This document shows positions 35,443 to 49,175 of a stretch of 64,000 nt of DNA, one piece after another (the stretch's first letter is position 1; every line of letters begins with the position of its first letter). The DNA lies in contig NOWV01000020.1 of the NCBI GenBank assembly GCA_003344405.1, positions 558,001 through 622,000 on the forward strand. Direction: 5' to 3'. Under the pieces are notes generated by a model, which saw only the letters and a program-made list of their open reading frames with translations, searched no databases and had not been told where the DNA came from. A program made the position numbers and the translations under genes. The stretch comes from Trichoplax sp. H2 (taxonomy: Eukaryota > Placozoa > Uniplacotomia > Trichoplacea).

Positions 35443-37228
35443 ATGGAGATCATCTCGCCTGAAGGTAGGACTGATTGCATTACATCCTGTTACAGTGATG
35501 ACTATAAATTATGGGAAAAATTCAATGGTTAATTCCTAGTAAAATGTCGAAATTGAGTAGGGAAGATTCAATGGTGTGCTCTATTTGTTGAATGCGTCAT
35601 GGGTAGCAAATGCAACTCGATTTACCGTTGGTAATCTATCAATGGATTTACTAGCATGATGGATCGGTTTTAGTGTTAGTTTAAAGTGGATCGACAGAGT
35701 ACATTGCTTGACTCAAATAGTCTTTGATGTCGTTGTCATTGGGTATCGTTAAATTGTCGGCTGTTGCTATCATAGGTGTACAGTGATTGATGAGATATTC
35801 TTGGACTGTTGTAGGCTTGAGAATTGATGGTAGGCGTCCAGAAGAAATTCGTCGATTTAATTGTCGGTTAGGTGTATTATCGAGAGCTGATGGTTCAGCT
35901 TACTTAGAACAAGGCAACACAAAAGCCCTGGCTTCCATCAACGGCCCACACCAAGTATGTTGAATCTTGGACATTGATTGATAGTTGGAAATTGTTCTAT
36001 ATATCCATGAAAAAGCTTTTATCATCCTCGATGCCTTTCAAATAAGAATCCTTTTTTTCGATCTTCAATGGGTTACTTTAGGCAGGTGATAAAGCCAAAA
36101 TCAAGCATGATCGTGTCCATATCAATTTTCAATACAGTATGGCTACGTTCAGTACTAATGAAAGACGGAATCGTCCTAAAGGCGATAAGTATGTGCCAGC
36201 CTTATAGCTGAAACTTGTCCAGGGAATAATAATTGACTCAGTCGCATACTTTGTGATAAAGATTATTGCATCGGCTGTGGGAAATATTGAAGAAATCGAT
36301 CAATTAATAATATTTTTATATCATTTTTAACGTAGGCGTTCAATAGATATTTCTCAGCTTATGCGTGAAATTTTTCAGTCAGCGATACTCACAGATTTAT
36401 ATCCTAAATCGCAGATTGATATTCATGTACAAATATTGCAAGCTGATGGAGGTACGCTCTAAGAATTATTATTGAATAGTAAGGAGTAAAATGTTCTGGA
36501 AATGCGTTATTAATTTCACGACAATAGTATACATTTTATAGTATTGATACAGAGCTAATGGGGTAATAAAGTAGGATACACCACTGTACAATGAAGATTT
36601 CTTGCATTCCTATATAGAATAGCTTATTAGAATGTTTCACTGATGTCATTTATACTTCAATAGGGAACTATAGTGCTTGCATAAATGCGGCAACATTAGC
36701 ATTAATGGACGCTGGCGTCCCAATGAAAGACTTTATTTGCTCCTGTACAGCTAGCCTTGTAGATAGTAAAACTATTATAGGTAAGCAGATGAAAAACAAC
36801 ATCACATGCCTAGTCCTCAAATTTGTGTATAATAACAATATAAACACAAAGTAATATTGCAGTTGAACCATTTATCATCTACAAAGTTGATGCTCAATGA
36901 TGCTGTTTTATCTTTTCCATATAGATGTAAATAATTCTGAAGAATTGCATTTTAGTAATCCTTTATTGACACTAGCTATCTTACCCACATCTGAAGAAAT
37001 CATTCTTTGTCAGGTAAGAAATACAGATTAGGATATCTTTAGCAGCTTTAGTGGTATTTGTACTAAGTAACACTACCAAATCAATAGATGAAATCTAGGC
37101 TGCATGCTGATCATTTAGAAGATATTTTGAAGGCTGGCATAAAAGGCTGTAAAGACATTTACGAGATAATGCATCGGGAAGTGCTAAATCATGTTCGGGA
37201 AGCTGCTGCGGTTATGAATGCAACGTGA
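35443..37228 (+). CDS. EXOSC4: EXOSC4 (RRP41), RNA exosome core subunit
   Basis: RNase PH-like subunit of the nine-subunit exosome ring, which threads RNA to the catalytic DIS3/EXOSC10 subunits; the animal ring itself is inactive. Seven exons, all in phase: 35443-35464, 35815-35954, 36082-36188, 36336-36451, 36664-36780, 36925-37013, 37088-37228, giving 243 aa (human 245). Signature segments: LRIDGRRPEEIRRFNCRLGV, LSRADGSAYLEQGNTKALAS, VHINFQYSMATFST, PKSQIDIHVQILQADGG, CINAATLALMDAGVPMKDF. The tiny first exon codes only MEIISPE; its donor and phase match exon 2 exactly. The gene is complete. Confidence 0.97.
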
Positions 37229-40200
37229 TGATGGAGAATGGAGACTTATTATTAATATAGTTTTAACGTGTAGATTTACCAAATAAAGTATCACTGTTTT
37301 TCATCTCAGTTATTAACCAACGTTGTTGGCTTACTTGCCCTCTTCAATCATTGACCGTGTGGTCTGATAAAACGAAACTTAAATTCACTTGCAAGAAATA
37401 GTTCTTGTTTATCAGCATAATATGGACTATTATCGAGTATACATTCAATATTGCCAATATATGACTGATAGTAATATTTGCATAACAAAAATCAGTCAGA
37501 GAGAGAGCTGTCGTCTCGTAACATTGATGACATGTTCGTTGTATCTAGGCTTTCGGACATTGGCCGTAATACATACAAATACTGCCAATCTTTCATGGTT
37601 CATTTCATCCTAATGCCGGCACATGACACAAGATACGGATAATGTAGAACATGATTATTTTATTTTTTAATGTTTCGGAAAACACGCTTTTAAGGCTTCA
37701 GTTGATTTTCTTTATAGGCAAATCTCTAACTTGATTAGTACAGTTAAGTATTAAATATAAAAGAAACTAGTAAACAGAAATTATAATGGATAGCTTTGTT
37801 GTTAGATGCAACCCAAGAATGAAGTACGAGTATGTTGAGTAATGCTCTATATCAAAGATGCAGAAATGTCGCGAGCGGAAACGTATAACAATTGTTTTAC
37901 AATGTATTAAAGAAAAGATGCATGATTAATTTACAAGATTTGATTATAATTTTTAGAATCGCCAGGGTTACTACCGTACATACAAACATACGGCAGGCTT
38001 CTAATTGTAATAGAGAGATACTGATGCAAGATGCAAGAATCAGACATTAGAAAGATACTTTCCCATCAGATACGTATAATACGTCTTCCCGGATTTCTAT
38101 TTATGATCGAACAGTGATATTTAAACTCCAGGTTATTTGTCGAGAGTCTTAAGGCTGAAAAATGAGTGTTATTATGATTGGATAACGAAGTTTAATCTCC
38201 AGTTAATCTACTAAATCTTGCAGCTGAAAACCAGTATTGCTATAACCAAAGTCCAATCTCCTCTTTATTCAATACATTGATTAATTATCGCAATATTGGG
38301 CTCTATTTACTATACGTGATCCGAAATATTACTTTTAACCGAAAATTATGTATAGGATATAAGACTCAGTCATGACTGCCATTTTGCAACTGACAACTTA
38401 CAGTGGGTTACTGTAATAATGGTATTTATTTTAGTTCTAATAGAGAATTTCACTGTAGAGCTCCTCTAAGAATGAATTCATATATGCTATTGAAAGTTGC
38501 GACTCTGATTGTGATTGTGTTGTATGAATGAACTAAAACATCAAAATCAATTTAACAGGAAGAAAAATACAAATAGCTGACAATAGATTACGAAGGGATT
38601 GCAATAAGTTAAGTCGAGATTTCCTGTGTAAAATAAGAGCAATTATCAATTACTATTATTGAGAATTTGTCGACCTTTCTATGACCTGAATTCTGTATTG
38701 ATAAATTACTTGTATATTCAGTCCGCCTGTAAGATACTGTAACAGGATGTTATCAATTTTATTTGAATGGTTTACAAAGAATTGTTTCTTTGAACGACTA
38801 AGCCTATATCGAACATTAAATATTTCCCACGACCGATTACTAGGCTATTTTGATTTGGCAGTTGCTACAGTGCCGTTGCTATGCAGTTATAAATCGGTGC
38901 ATGTGACTAATAAGATACAGAATCTGTTGCCCGATGTAGAAACAATCTATCAGCGAATTGATTGTTAAATTAGCGAAATTCGATCTATAGATGATTTAGT
39001 ATCCATAACAACTACTAGATAATGAACGATATTATGATTGATATTAAGAGAATAAATAGGTGGTTTTATCCATTTGTATTGCATTAAAAGCATCAAAAAT
39101 GTTATTTTGAAAAACATTGGAAATGGATACAACTATGCAGAAGTAGCTTGATCTACTCACTAAGCCTTTTAGTAATCATTGGCTATGTATAGCAAACTTT
39201 ATAAGCAAAGAGATTCGATTGCCTCATGTTAACCTAATTTAATTCACTTCTAAACTGAATGATTTATCTTTCAAACTACCGGTACTTATGAATTATTAGA
39301 TTAATCTAATATAAATTTGGCAACTTTAACAATCTTTAACATGGAACTATAATATCTTTTTTCGCCTTTGTTAATGCATAAGTGCATCTTATTCACAGAT
39401 CTTTAAGATCGCTTGAACAATTAATATCGACGTATATCTAGCGCCATTATCAATCATAATTAACATCAATTGCGTATTAATTGTTGTAACATGCTTCTAT
39501 TTCTAAATTCCGCAGATTCTAGCTGTGCTTTTCTAACTATATTGCTTTTGTAGACATAATGCTTTTATTGTAACTACCCCAACCAACAATAGATAGAAGT
39601 ACTTCCGTATAATGCTATAGTTTACTGTGTTATTAAAATTCTTGAGAAAAAGATAAATAAAACTTAGTTTATGAAGGTAAATGTTATCTATAATTTCCAA
39701 GAATACAAATAATGTTATCCATGATTGTAAAGAATACAAATAAAGGTTTAATGTGGCCTTAAATTTGTCAATTAATAAGGCTGCGTTGTTTTGCTGGGTA
39801 ATATCGCTGTCTCATTGGATTGATGGTGGCTAAGAATATTAACAGTTCTGTAGTCTATAAATAAATAGCTTTAATTGTTTGAGGTAAATTATAAATGAAA
39901 CAGTGCCATTCCTAAGTAGTTACTAGTACATCTCAATATAATTATTTTTAACAGCATTAAGACAAACGTTTCTTAACTCAGTACGGTAGACTATATGTAA
40001 CATATTATTTTTGCATTGCTATTGTCACGAACAATGTTGATAGTCTAAAGGAAAGTAAATTTGTAGAACAATTGCTTTACCTATGATGTACTTCAGATAG
40101 ATTGCCACGAATTACGGAGTATCTTAGCCGCTTATTTCCTATTATGTAGCACTTAATTTTTAGGTTGACGACAGACTAAACATTGCCATTTGAAATAGGA

Positions 40201-43026
40201 ATAATGCAATTTCGTGATATTGCAATTTAATTTAATTAAGATTTCATTTTACCCAGGCTATATAATATATATCATTGCTGAATTCAAGTTCAATTCTAAT
40301 ATTTTGTATTTCTAAACGATGTTAAATCTAATTTAATATCGTTTCTGCGAAAGGTGCTTCAATAAGTTAAATGCAATTAATTTACTGTTCAGGCTGTTTC
40401 GGCCTATAATGGCGATTAGATATGTGGAGAAACGTTTTTAAAACTCTAATCTGGGAGCATCTTCTCCATCGAAAGTAATTTATTGTCTTAATTACATTCA
40501 TAAGAATTATATTTTTAATGATGAACCCAATCATAATTATCCTTTTGTTCTTAGAATCAACAAGCTAATTGCTATTTCGGATCTAAAATAATCTAAATTA
40601 CTTTTCGTATATAAAGCTGGAAGTGAGTTGACTGTAGCCAAAAACAATCAATGCAGATCCATGACGGCTGTTGGCAGGTTAGGTTACATTGGTACTTGTT
40701 ACTCTGTTGTATCTATTTTTCATTAGCTATTTTGCTTGATAAATGAACATAAATCCTGCTACAAGAGAGTTATAATTTTTATTTCAGTTTATCATTAACG
40801 TACGTTTTCATCAATATCGCCTTCTAAATTTGACAGTGGGTACTTTGATTTTACAGCATTATTAGATGATGTAGTGAATTACGTTTCCTTGTATACAGTA
40901 GAATACATAAAACTAATTCGTCATGTTTTAACAACAAACGATGTCTACAATGTCGTTATAATATCCGATTAATTTCAGTAAATAATATATATTTATTATT
41001 TATAAACTAGGAAAATGATCAATTCTCCAATACTCAGCCCCTGTTGTCTTTAAGTTCTCCACATATGAAATTTCCTTCCACATTTACATATCAGTATTCT
41101 AATTTTAGCGATAGAAGCGATCAAGTCATCTTGTTTAATTTTAATTCACTGAATGATTTATGACAATCTTGAAGATAATTGCTACCAAAGTTTATTCTTA
41201 ACCGTGGTGAGCTATTAATAGTGGTATGGCATTTTCTGAGCATGAAATTTCCCTCCATATTCATATATCAGTATTGTCATTTAGCGATAGAGCACGATCA
41301 AGTCATCTTATTTAACTCTCTAAATGACTTATTACAAATCTTAAAGATAATTGCTACCAAAGTTTATTCTCTAACCATGAGTAACTGTTAATGATAGCAT
41401 GGCGTAGCCATCTATCAATTGGATTCGTCATCGTTAGTTTATCTTAGGTACTCATTGATGACAAAAATGATGGCCTTCTCGGTGAATAATAAAATAGACT
41501 TTGATTTTCTTTATCCTTTACCATCAAGCAGTTCTTCCCATTGTATAATTTTCACGCATTTAATTGGTTCAATTTTAAGATATTTATATTCTAGAATACT
41601 TTTTAAATCAATATTGTCATTTCCTAGCCTGACTTGATTGACAATATTCATGAAATTGCATTCCCTTATATATGTATAATTTCATCGGCGTGCCCTGAAC
41701 CAATCTATTTGCAGGAAGATGGTTTCTATAGTAAGGCTCCGATGTTAAATAATAAGATGGCGGCACCAGTCCGAATGGGAATATAGTAGTGGTGCCAAAG
41801 TTATCACTCTTAGGCGCTAGGATAATCAAGTGCTGTTATAGAGGATATAAAAGGCTGGCTCATTTTGGACAGAATCAGCCGATAATCTGCGATCTAACTG
41901 TTTACAGCTACATAATCTGAGTTTACTACCGTAATATTCCACAATAATTTTATGTAATAAACTATTTTAACCAATAGATTTAGGAAAGAGTGATTGACAG
42001 CTTGAGTAGGGATAGAGATTGTACTTTATTACATTATCTTAATTTGATGAGTAATATTATTCAACATTTTCGTAGAGTGGAAAAATCTATGGAATGTTGA
42101 TGTCGCGGGTAGTGCTGCAAATATTGACCAATAATTTTTCTTTCAGGAAATCGAACTGAAAGCTTAATTAAAGTCTAAACACTACCTTAGGCGATAAAAT
42201 TGTTAGGCCTTAAGTATTGTAAATCGTTCACTTTGATAATATTGCCTTGAGATCATCATATTAGGATTTAGTACAGCATTAAATTTCAAATTATACTTAG
42301 TTGACATTGGTAGCTAAGTGCAAAATAAAGTATGGCCTAGCAACACAAATTGGTTATTTTTAACCGATAATCTAATTACTATCGTAATGGCTGCTACTTT
42401 CGCTAAAGCTTAGTCCATATTACAATGCAAAGACTGATTAAAGAAATTTACGAATACATATTTCATTATATATACGTCTTGGATGAATCAAAATGGAACT
42501 CGAAATATGTATTATTGAAGTAATATTATATCATTGGAGATTAAATAATTGTTTAGATATTGAAGTATATGATAAGAGGCTTATACTGTTAGATGTAATG
42601 ATTACATTGATTTAGGGCACGAATTTAGCTTTAAGGATGCAGTAATTTTAATTGGAGATTATTATCAACTGTAGATTAGCGGTGAGTACTATTTACCGTA
42701 TGATATGTTATATATTTATCTATAGGAACTTCAGAGACTTCAAAGTTTAGAAAGAGCTAAGCAAATCTTATCAAGCATTTGCTTAGTCCCTATTATAATT
42801 ATAGAAGAAAATAGTCTAGTAGAAATTTGATTTCTCAAAATAAATCAGCGGCTGATCTAGTCGTGATTCTTATTACTGTAATTCATGTCTGGACAAATTA
42901 TAACGGAGAAATTCAATTCTATTAGTGTACATAAACCTGTAACAGATGAAAAACTGATCAACCCTCTTTTATTAAATTCATTTCATTCTTGTTTCAGGGC
43001 AATTATTTCAAGAGTACAAAGCTACC
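37229..43026. other. 5.8-kb gene-poor region
   Basis: AT-rich. Open frames at 37389-37613, 38747-38968, 41419-41637 and 42885-43103 show no recognisable domains or supporting splice structure. The only clear structure is the 177-bp duplication at 41065. The last few hundred bases should contain the promoter of the GPCR at 43027. Confidence 0.5.
41065..41405. repeat. 177-bp direct tandem duplication
   Basis: Unit 1 (41065-41241) and unit 2 (41242-41405) both start ATGAAATTTCC and share ATATCAGTATT, TTTAGCGATAGA, GATCAAGTCATCTT and GATAATTGCTACCAAAGTTT. They differ by scattered substitutions and small indels, so the event is not recent. Confidence 0.85.
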
Positions 43027-44220
43027 ATGAATTCCTGGATAACGAACATTTCATCATTAAATCATTCTCTGTATTCTCATGCTGCGTCAACGAATACATC
43101 TGATATATATCGGCTACGGATTGAGATTTTTTATGGCATTGTGGCCGTCTTAACAATTCTGAATAATTTAACCGTACTGCTGATAATTCTCTCCAATCGA
43201 AGACTTCATAATTCTGCCAATGCGGTCATGGGAAGTATGTTTTTTGCCGGAATTGTGTTTGCATCAGTTTATATCTTTCCACGATATGTTATACCCGAAA
43301 TAAGTATGCAGAATAACATCTACTGCAGTTTAGCCGGGATTATTGCACCAACTGCGATAGTTATCATTAATCTACACTTAATGATGATCAGTTGGGATAA
43401 ATATCATGCTGCACATGATCCATTTGAGCATAGAGCAGTAAAAGATAAGAAAGCTTTTGGTATTATCTCTAGTTTAATCATTTGGATCTTGGCTATATAC
43501 ACTGGATTGCTACCGATTATTCTACAATTTCGAGTCATAGATCAACGAGATTGCAGCCAAATCAGCTATATCAACATTCATTATGAAAGAGTCTACTACT
43601 ATTTAGTAGTAGGGATATTTTTTGTATTACCATTTATTATCAAGACTTATTTTTATCTCAGTATTTATCAAATAATTAAAAAGAGTACAGCCAAGGCGAT
43701 AGGAGATACAAATAAAATCCAAGATATTCGAAAACATTATAAAGCTGCAAAAGTAATCGCCATTTTAGTTATTACTTATTTCTTGATGTGGACCCCTTTC
43801 GTTATCTATCTCGCTTTTCGGATTGGCATCAGCTCAGAAAAATTATTTTACAACCCCCAATTATTTAAAAGCATCTTAGATTGGCGCCAAGCTAGTCAAT
43901 GTGTTGCTTTCACCTATCCAGCTATAAATCCTATCCTTTATGGATATTTTATTCCGGATATAAGAAATTATTTTATCAGTTTATTTTATAAGAGGGAAAG
44001 ATTGAATACTTCTTTAAGTAGAACCAAATTGACTAATGCATCCTTTGGAGCTTCTGAGATGAAAGATGCGCAAAGAAATTATGACAACGCTAACAGATCA
44101 AATGAGCAAATTGCATGCGTCCAAAATTATGATAATTCCGTAACGAAACTGGATCTTAATCCTAACATTGTCGATGCAAGCTTTTCCGATTCCAGTCAAC
44201 TGAATGTGGCAAGTTTCTGA
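43027..44220 (+). CDS. Intronless class A-like GPCR, paralogue 1 of 3
   Basis: 397 aa in a single exon. N-terminal glycosylation sites NIS, NHS and NTS come before TM1. TM1 keeps Asn (TILNNLTVL). TM2 SMFFAGIVFA has Gly at position 75, where the two paralogues have the canonical Asp (2.50). The disulfide Cys is C100 in NIYCSL. The DRY position is D124-K125-Y126. TM6 has MWTPF and TM7 FTYPAINPILYGY (NPxxY intact). A ~75-residue Ser/Asn-rich tail ends NVASF. Ligand unknown. Shared blocks (VYIFPR, IINxHLM, YPAINPxLYGY) tie it to the genes at 48183 and 56938 on the same strand. Another in-frame ATG is not needed; this one gives a normal-length N-terminus. Confidence 0.9.
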   Translation: MNSWITNISSLNHSLYSHAASTNTSDIYRLRIEIFYGIVAVLTILNNLTVLLIILSNRRLHNSANAVMGSMFFAGIVFASVYIFPRYVIPEISMQNNIYCSLAGIIAPTAIVIINLHLMMISWDKYHAAHDPFEHRAVKDKKAFGIISSLIIWILAIYTGLLPIILQFRVIDQRDCSQISYINIHYERVYYYLVVGIFFVLPFIIKTYFYLSIYQIIKKSTAKAIGDTNKIQDIRKHYKAAKVIAILVITYFLMWTPFVIYLAFRIGISSEKLFYNPQLFKSILDWRQASQCVAFTYPAINPILYGYFIPDIRNYFISLFYKRERLNTSLSRTKLTNASFGASEMKDAQRNYDNANRSNEQIACVQNYDNSVTKLDLNPNIVDASFSDSSQLNVASF

Positions 44221-47200
44221 TGCTATTGCGGATATAAAGTTCAGCAATGACGTGTTTAAGCTTGATAGTGCGTATAATAATAATATAAACCGGATATCAC
44301 AATTATTGCTTAAGCTAAAGGTCTAAGATACAATGAATAGTAATTTTCGTTTGTCAAAAAACTCGGGTAATCGGAGATTGACGATAAAATTTGTATAAAT
44401 GAGGTCAAAGTCTGACTAATACGCGTGGATATTCTAAAATTATAATTTTGATACGAAAGTATTTCATGTTAGTAAAATGAGTGCATTTGAAGTAATAATT
44501 TGAAGTATTTAAGATAAAAACTGATCTACTTTAAAGGAATGATATAAATTTCAAAGTAGTTTCATCTACGTTACAAGTAGGAAGTCTCTCAAAGATTCAA
44601 ATGATTAATTTTGGATAATTGGATGGTTAATCTTCATACGGTACCGTACTTTGCTAAAGCAGTTGTTATTGTATTTTTTTACAAGTATACAATTGCGTGC
44701 TAATAACTTCTTGGCTAGGCAATTTTTTTTCTGACTGTTCCTAGGATGCTTACCTCTATTAGGATTGTAATCCTTACGAAGAATCTACATGTATTTTCCA
44801 GTACGTGACCGTATTCTAATATTTAGCCCTTTCATGGGTATTTATTGGAACTGAAAGAAAATATCAGCCGTATTTGCTATCCATTCTTTTATACTAATGT
44901 CATCAACACTAAATTTTCGTAAAACGTTTAAGATTTAGAGATATTGTTTGCGATAGATAATAAATCAATGGATTATACACATCAATATTTATATACATAC
45001 TATACTAGATAAAATCAGCGTGAATTATAAAATACGGCTAAATATCGAACATTTGAATAATTTTAAGTAGATCTTATCGATAAATGAATACAAGTTAATA
45101 TGCATAATTAGATACTGCGGCATGATAAATGCAGTGATCTACTCAAATATAAATGGTGTTGCTCTTTCTATGTATTTACTTTTCAAGTAATACAAATGTA
45201 TGTTCAGATTTTACTTGTGCATATTATTTTTATTATAAGCACCGATAACTATTCTTTATTTATTATCAGCTTAAATGTTAAAAATATTATAAGGAGAATG
45301 TCCGAGTTGCAAATCAGTCGGATTAACTGCACGTTACTATTATAATATCATCATATGTATCACATAACGTACAAGTTATTCTTCAATCATTTAATTTAAG
45401 TAACCCTAATATTAGCTAAAATGCGACCTCTTTCTTCAACAATATACTTCTATTTAGATACTAATACTCATCTAAGTTTGATATAAACTGCAATAATCAA
45501 ATAGTAAGTTATACATATTGGTACACTGTAGAGAATGTAAAATGGTTAGCAAGGCTGATTAAATAAATTCTATCTTAATACTGTTATTAATTTTCATCTT
45601 GTGCTGGAGTCAAAGAAATAAGACTATGTTTATATACATGCATTCTATTATTATGATTGCTATCATTTGCGGTACTGATAAAATGCCATTTACGGTTGAT
45701 TTGGCGTTTATTCTACTATAGACTGTATTTACTCAATATTCATTCAGTTTCCATATTGTTATTACAATAGAACCTCAGTTAGAAATGAATAACGGCTGCT
45801 AAACGGAATTATGTTAGGCTGCCAAATTTTAGGTAAACCTGAAGTTCATTATCAGACATGGTGTAACTGCGTTATCGCAGCTCTATAATTTAAGCATGAG
45901 ACAAAAGTTAGATTTGGTGATATAATAGCAATTGATAATAGAATCTGGAAAAATATTGAGTACATAAGATTAAAAACATGCCAATTACACAATCTATTAA
46001 TTAATTTCTTAATAATGATGTGTAAATGGTCTCCAACTAATTAGTTTAGAGAAATTTTCATGCGCAGCGTTGAGATAATTAGCAAAAGTAGTATGCTATT
46101 TAGTAAATGAAACATTTTAGTTGTTGTGATTCAATATTTTGATTATAGTACCATTAAAAAATAAAGTTTCATTAATAGATTCTTTATAACTTACTGATAT
46201 GACTAATTGAATGCTGTAATTGAACAGCAAGATGACGTTTAATGTAATGAGAGAGACTATCAAGACTAGTTTAGTTACATGCATACAGTGCACTTTTCTA
46301 ATGGGGGTAAAGTAGTACAATGTGTAAAAGTCGTTAATGAGAACTTATTAATCGGCAGTGATAAATTATTTGCAAGTAGTAATGTGCTAGTTTAATTTAT
46401 TTTATTCTGCTTTTATCTATCTGAACAGTAATTATGCTGCAGGATTGCCCTCCAGTAAAAAATATATACAATCAGGGGTAAATTTTTGCTACATTTTATC
46501 TGATATTACTTCGCTCAAGTATATCAACGTTTAAACATAGACTGCTTTATTTGGCAGTGTAGCGGTAACATGTTACTTATCATTTTTTATGTTTGATCTA
46601 GCAGCTTCCTGAAAATATTAATCGGCGAACTAATATTGTGCTTAATTTCGAATTAAATTGACTTAAAGCCTAGATAATTTTATCAGTCATTAATGGGTCA
46701 AATACAAGCGTAAATATCAAATCGAGCGGCTGGTTAACATATCGCGACCTGTATTCATGAAGGTTGTAACTATTAATTAAAATTTATCTTTTGTTGTACG
46801 CAAATATTAATTTACCTTATTAACAATATTGAGAACTGCTTACATAATAAATACAGTACAAGCTTATATATAAACAAGTTGGTAATTAAATAATGCATTA
46901 CAGTCATTCTTTTAGTATCGAAGAGTAGCGTGATAACTTATACAGAGAACAAATCTTACTGCAGTATTGCCGACTAAAACACTGCAATTCTATCTATTAA
47001 ATTACATATTCAAAATCAATGATATTGACGAGAGATGATATAAAGCCATCGCCCCCGTTCATTAATGAAATTACTTCACGATTATAACAATTTGATATTG
47101 GTGGCAATCTTACAACCGGAGCGAAAAACTTAGAGACTAATTACTAATAAATGATGTGCTTGCTTGTAATATTTTATGTTATAAAATTCCACCCTTGCGG

Positions 47201-48182
47201 ATTTGATTACCCATCGATAGAAAATACATTCTTTCTTGAATAGATCCACTTAAATTACTGTAGAGAGTAATGACTAATTAAGTAAACATTAGATTAAAGA
47301 TACAATACACCCTTAATTAGGATTCTGTTGTGGTAAGAAAGAATCTTCAAGGGTTATTTGACTTTTTGTTCTATTTTGATATAAACATGCTTGATAACAA
47401 TACTGTAGTGATGAAAAGCTACGCCTACTGTTGTAACTGATCAATCCCACAGAGCTATCTAATTTGCGAAGTCGGTTTGATGATTAAATTGTAGTAAAAC
47501 TAATATTGTCGCGCAATACGAATTAGTAATTCCAGTACTAGTTAAGAATTGAACTTCAATTCAAAACTTACCGCATAAAATGATTGTTAAATATTCTACC
47601 ATGAAGTTATAAGTCGCAATGCAAAAGTCAAGGCACTATAATGATTATCAAGTATTTTTTAGCGTGAAGTCTTAAGGATTGGTGGTGGTTCGATCCTTTG
47701 ATAGGCTGTATTCATATGCTAATGTTAATTGTGTTTGCCATTAAGAAAGATATAAAATTAATGAGAAGCTCGCATTTCCGCGTCGAAACTTGTTCTTTTT
47801 GACTTACATATGGTAAAAAGTACTACTGGCCTTTTATTAGTGTGGTAAAATCTATAGATAAATATCAAAAAACAAACCATATTCCGACGACTCTCGATAT
47901 TATAAGCTATTGATAGATTAGCAAGAAAGTAAATGTTCGAAATCAATTTTCCATCGATGTAGAGTTATTGACAAACCAGATTTACACACAGTGATTTCTA
48001 CTTATTAACATGAAATATATTTCCTCACTTGGCCTTAATCTATCTATAGCAGCAGCAAATTAATTTTGCGATCAAAGTGATCCTAATTTTAGCTTTATTA
48101 TCATTAAATCTACCCGGTAACTACAATTGCAGTTTACATTAAAATAAGCAATTATTAGAATCATTTTAAATTATCTATTGCA
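44221..48182. other. AT-rich spacer between GPCR paralogues 1 and 2
   Basis: About 4 kb with no supported gene, RNA or clear repeat. Only short chance frames are present. Confidence 0.5.
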
Positions 48183-49175
48183 ATGGCTAATAACTCTTTC
48201 TTACCAACATGGTTACCAGTCAATGATACATTCGAGGGTATCCCATTGCAAAGTATCCATCCATTTCGAATATTTCAAGCAGCAGCTTACGCAATTATTG
48301 GCAGTGTAACTATTTTAGCAAGTCTTGCAACTATTGCCATTATTATTCAAAATTTACGGCTTAGAAAAAATCAAGATTTTTTAGATGGTGAGCAACAGAA
48401 AATATCCAATGTAATTATGATTAGTATGTTTGTGGCAGATATTATCTTTTCAATTGGATATCTTTTCCCTCGATTTGTGATTCCTGCATCTTATAATAAC
48501 AACGTTTATTGCAGCCTTGTAAGCAGCATTGCTCCGACTATCATAACTATTATTAATCTTAGCCTGATGGCCATTAGTATAGATACCCTTGATTGCATTA
48601 TTAATCCTTTCCATTTACGATTTCGAACCAACAGTAAAAGGATTGGATTACTAATATCGATCGGGATTTGGATTATCGCAGTGCTTGTTGGGATAACACC
48701 TTTCATAGTCAGTTTTCGTCCTATTAATCAAGATTACTGTATACCTATGAATATCGACGAATTTGAAAAGGAACAAGCATATTTTTTGTCCGTCATTGGG
48801 ATATCCTTCTTATTGCCTTTAATTGTCATGATATACTGCTACACGCGTATCTTTATGCGAATTAGAAGGAGCAATTTCAACGATAAGATAAAAAGGAAGA
48901 CAGCTAAAGTTCTGAGCGTATTCGTCTCAATCTACTTCGTCATGTGGTTACCATTCGTTATTTGCTTAATACTAAATGCTATTTATCGACCAGTGCAACT
49001 AGCGGAGAAATTTCCGCAATTTGGTATGGTTGTTGCTATTTCCCAGCTTATTGCCTTTAGCTATCCAGCCATCAATCCAATCCTTTATGGATATTATGTT
49101 CCCTCGGTGCGGCGTTTTATGGTTTTTGTTGGTAATAAAATATTATCAAAGTTATTTTATTGGCGTCGGAACTGA
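48183..49175 (+). CDS. Intronless class A-like GPCR, paralogue 2 of 3
   Basis: 330 aa, one exon. Glycosylation sites NNS and NDT. TM1 reads TILASLATI, so the usual Asn (1.50) is Ser. TM2 SMFVADIIFS keeps Asp86. C110 is in NVYCSL. The DRY site is the most degenerate of the three: D134-T135-L136, then DCIINPF. TM5 ends MIYCYTRIFMRIRR, TM6 has MWLPF, and TM7 FSYPAINPILYGY is intact. The C-terminal tail is short and basic (LFYWRRN). An extra stretch (DFLDGEQQ) lengthens the first intracellular loop relative to the paralogues. Same strand as the genes at 43027 and 56938. Confidence 0.9.
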   Translation: MANNSFLPTWLPVNDTFEGIPLQSIHPFRIFQAAAYAIIGSVTILASLATIAIIIQNLRLRKNQDFLDGEQQKISNVIMISMFVADIIFSIGYLFPRFVIPASYNNNVYCSLVSSIAPTIITIINLSLMAISIDTLDCIINPFHLRFRTNSKRIGLLISIGIWIIAVLVGITPFIVSFRPINQDYCIPMNIDEFEKEQAYFLSVIGISFLLPLIVMIYCYTRIFMRIRRSNFNDKIKRKTAKVLSVFVSIYFVMWLPFVICLILNAIYRPVQLAEKFPQFGMVVAISQLIAFSYPAINPILYGYYVPSVRRFMVFVGNKILSKLFYWRRN

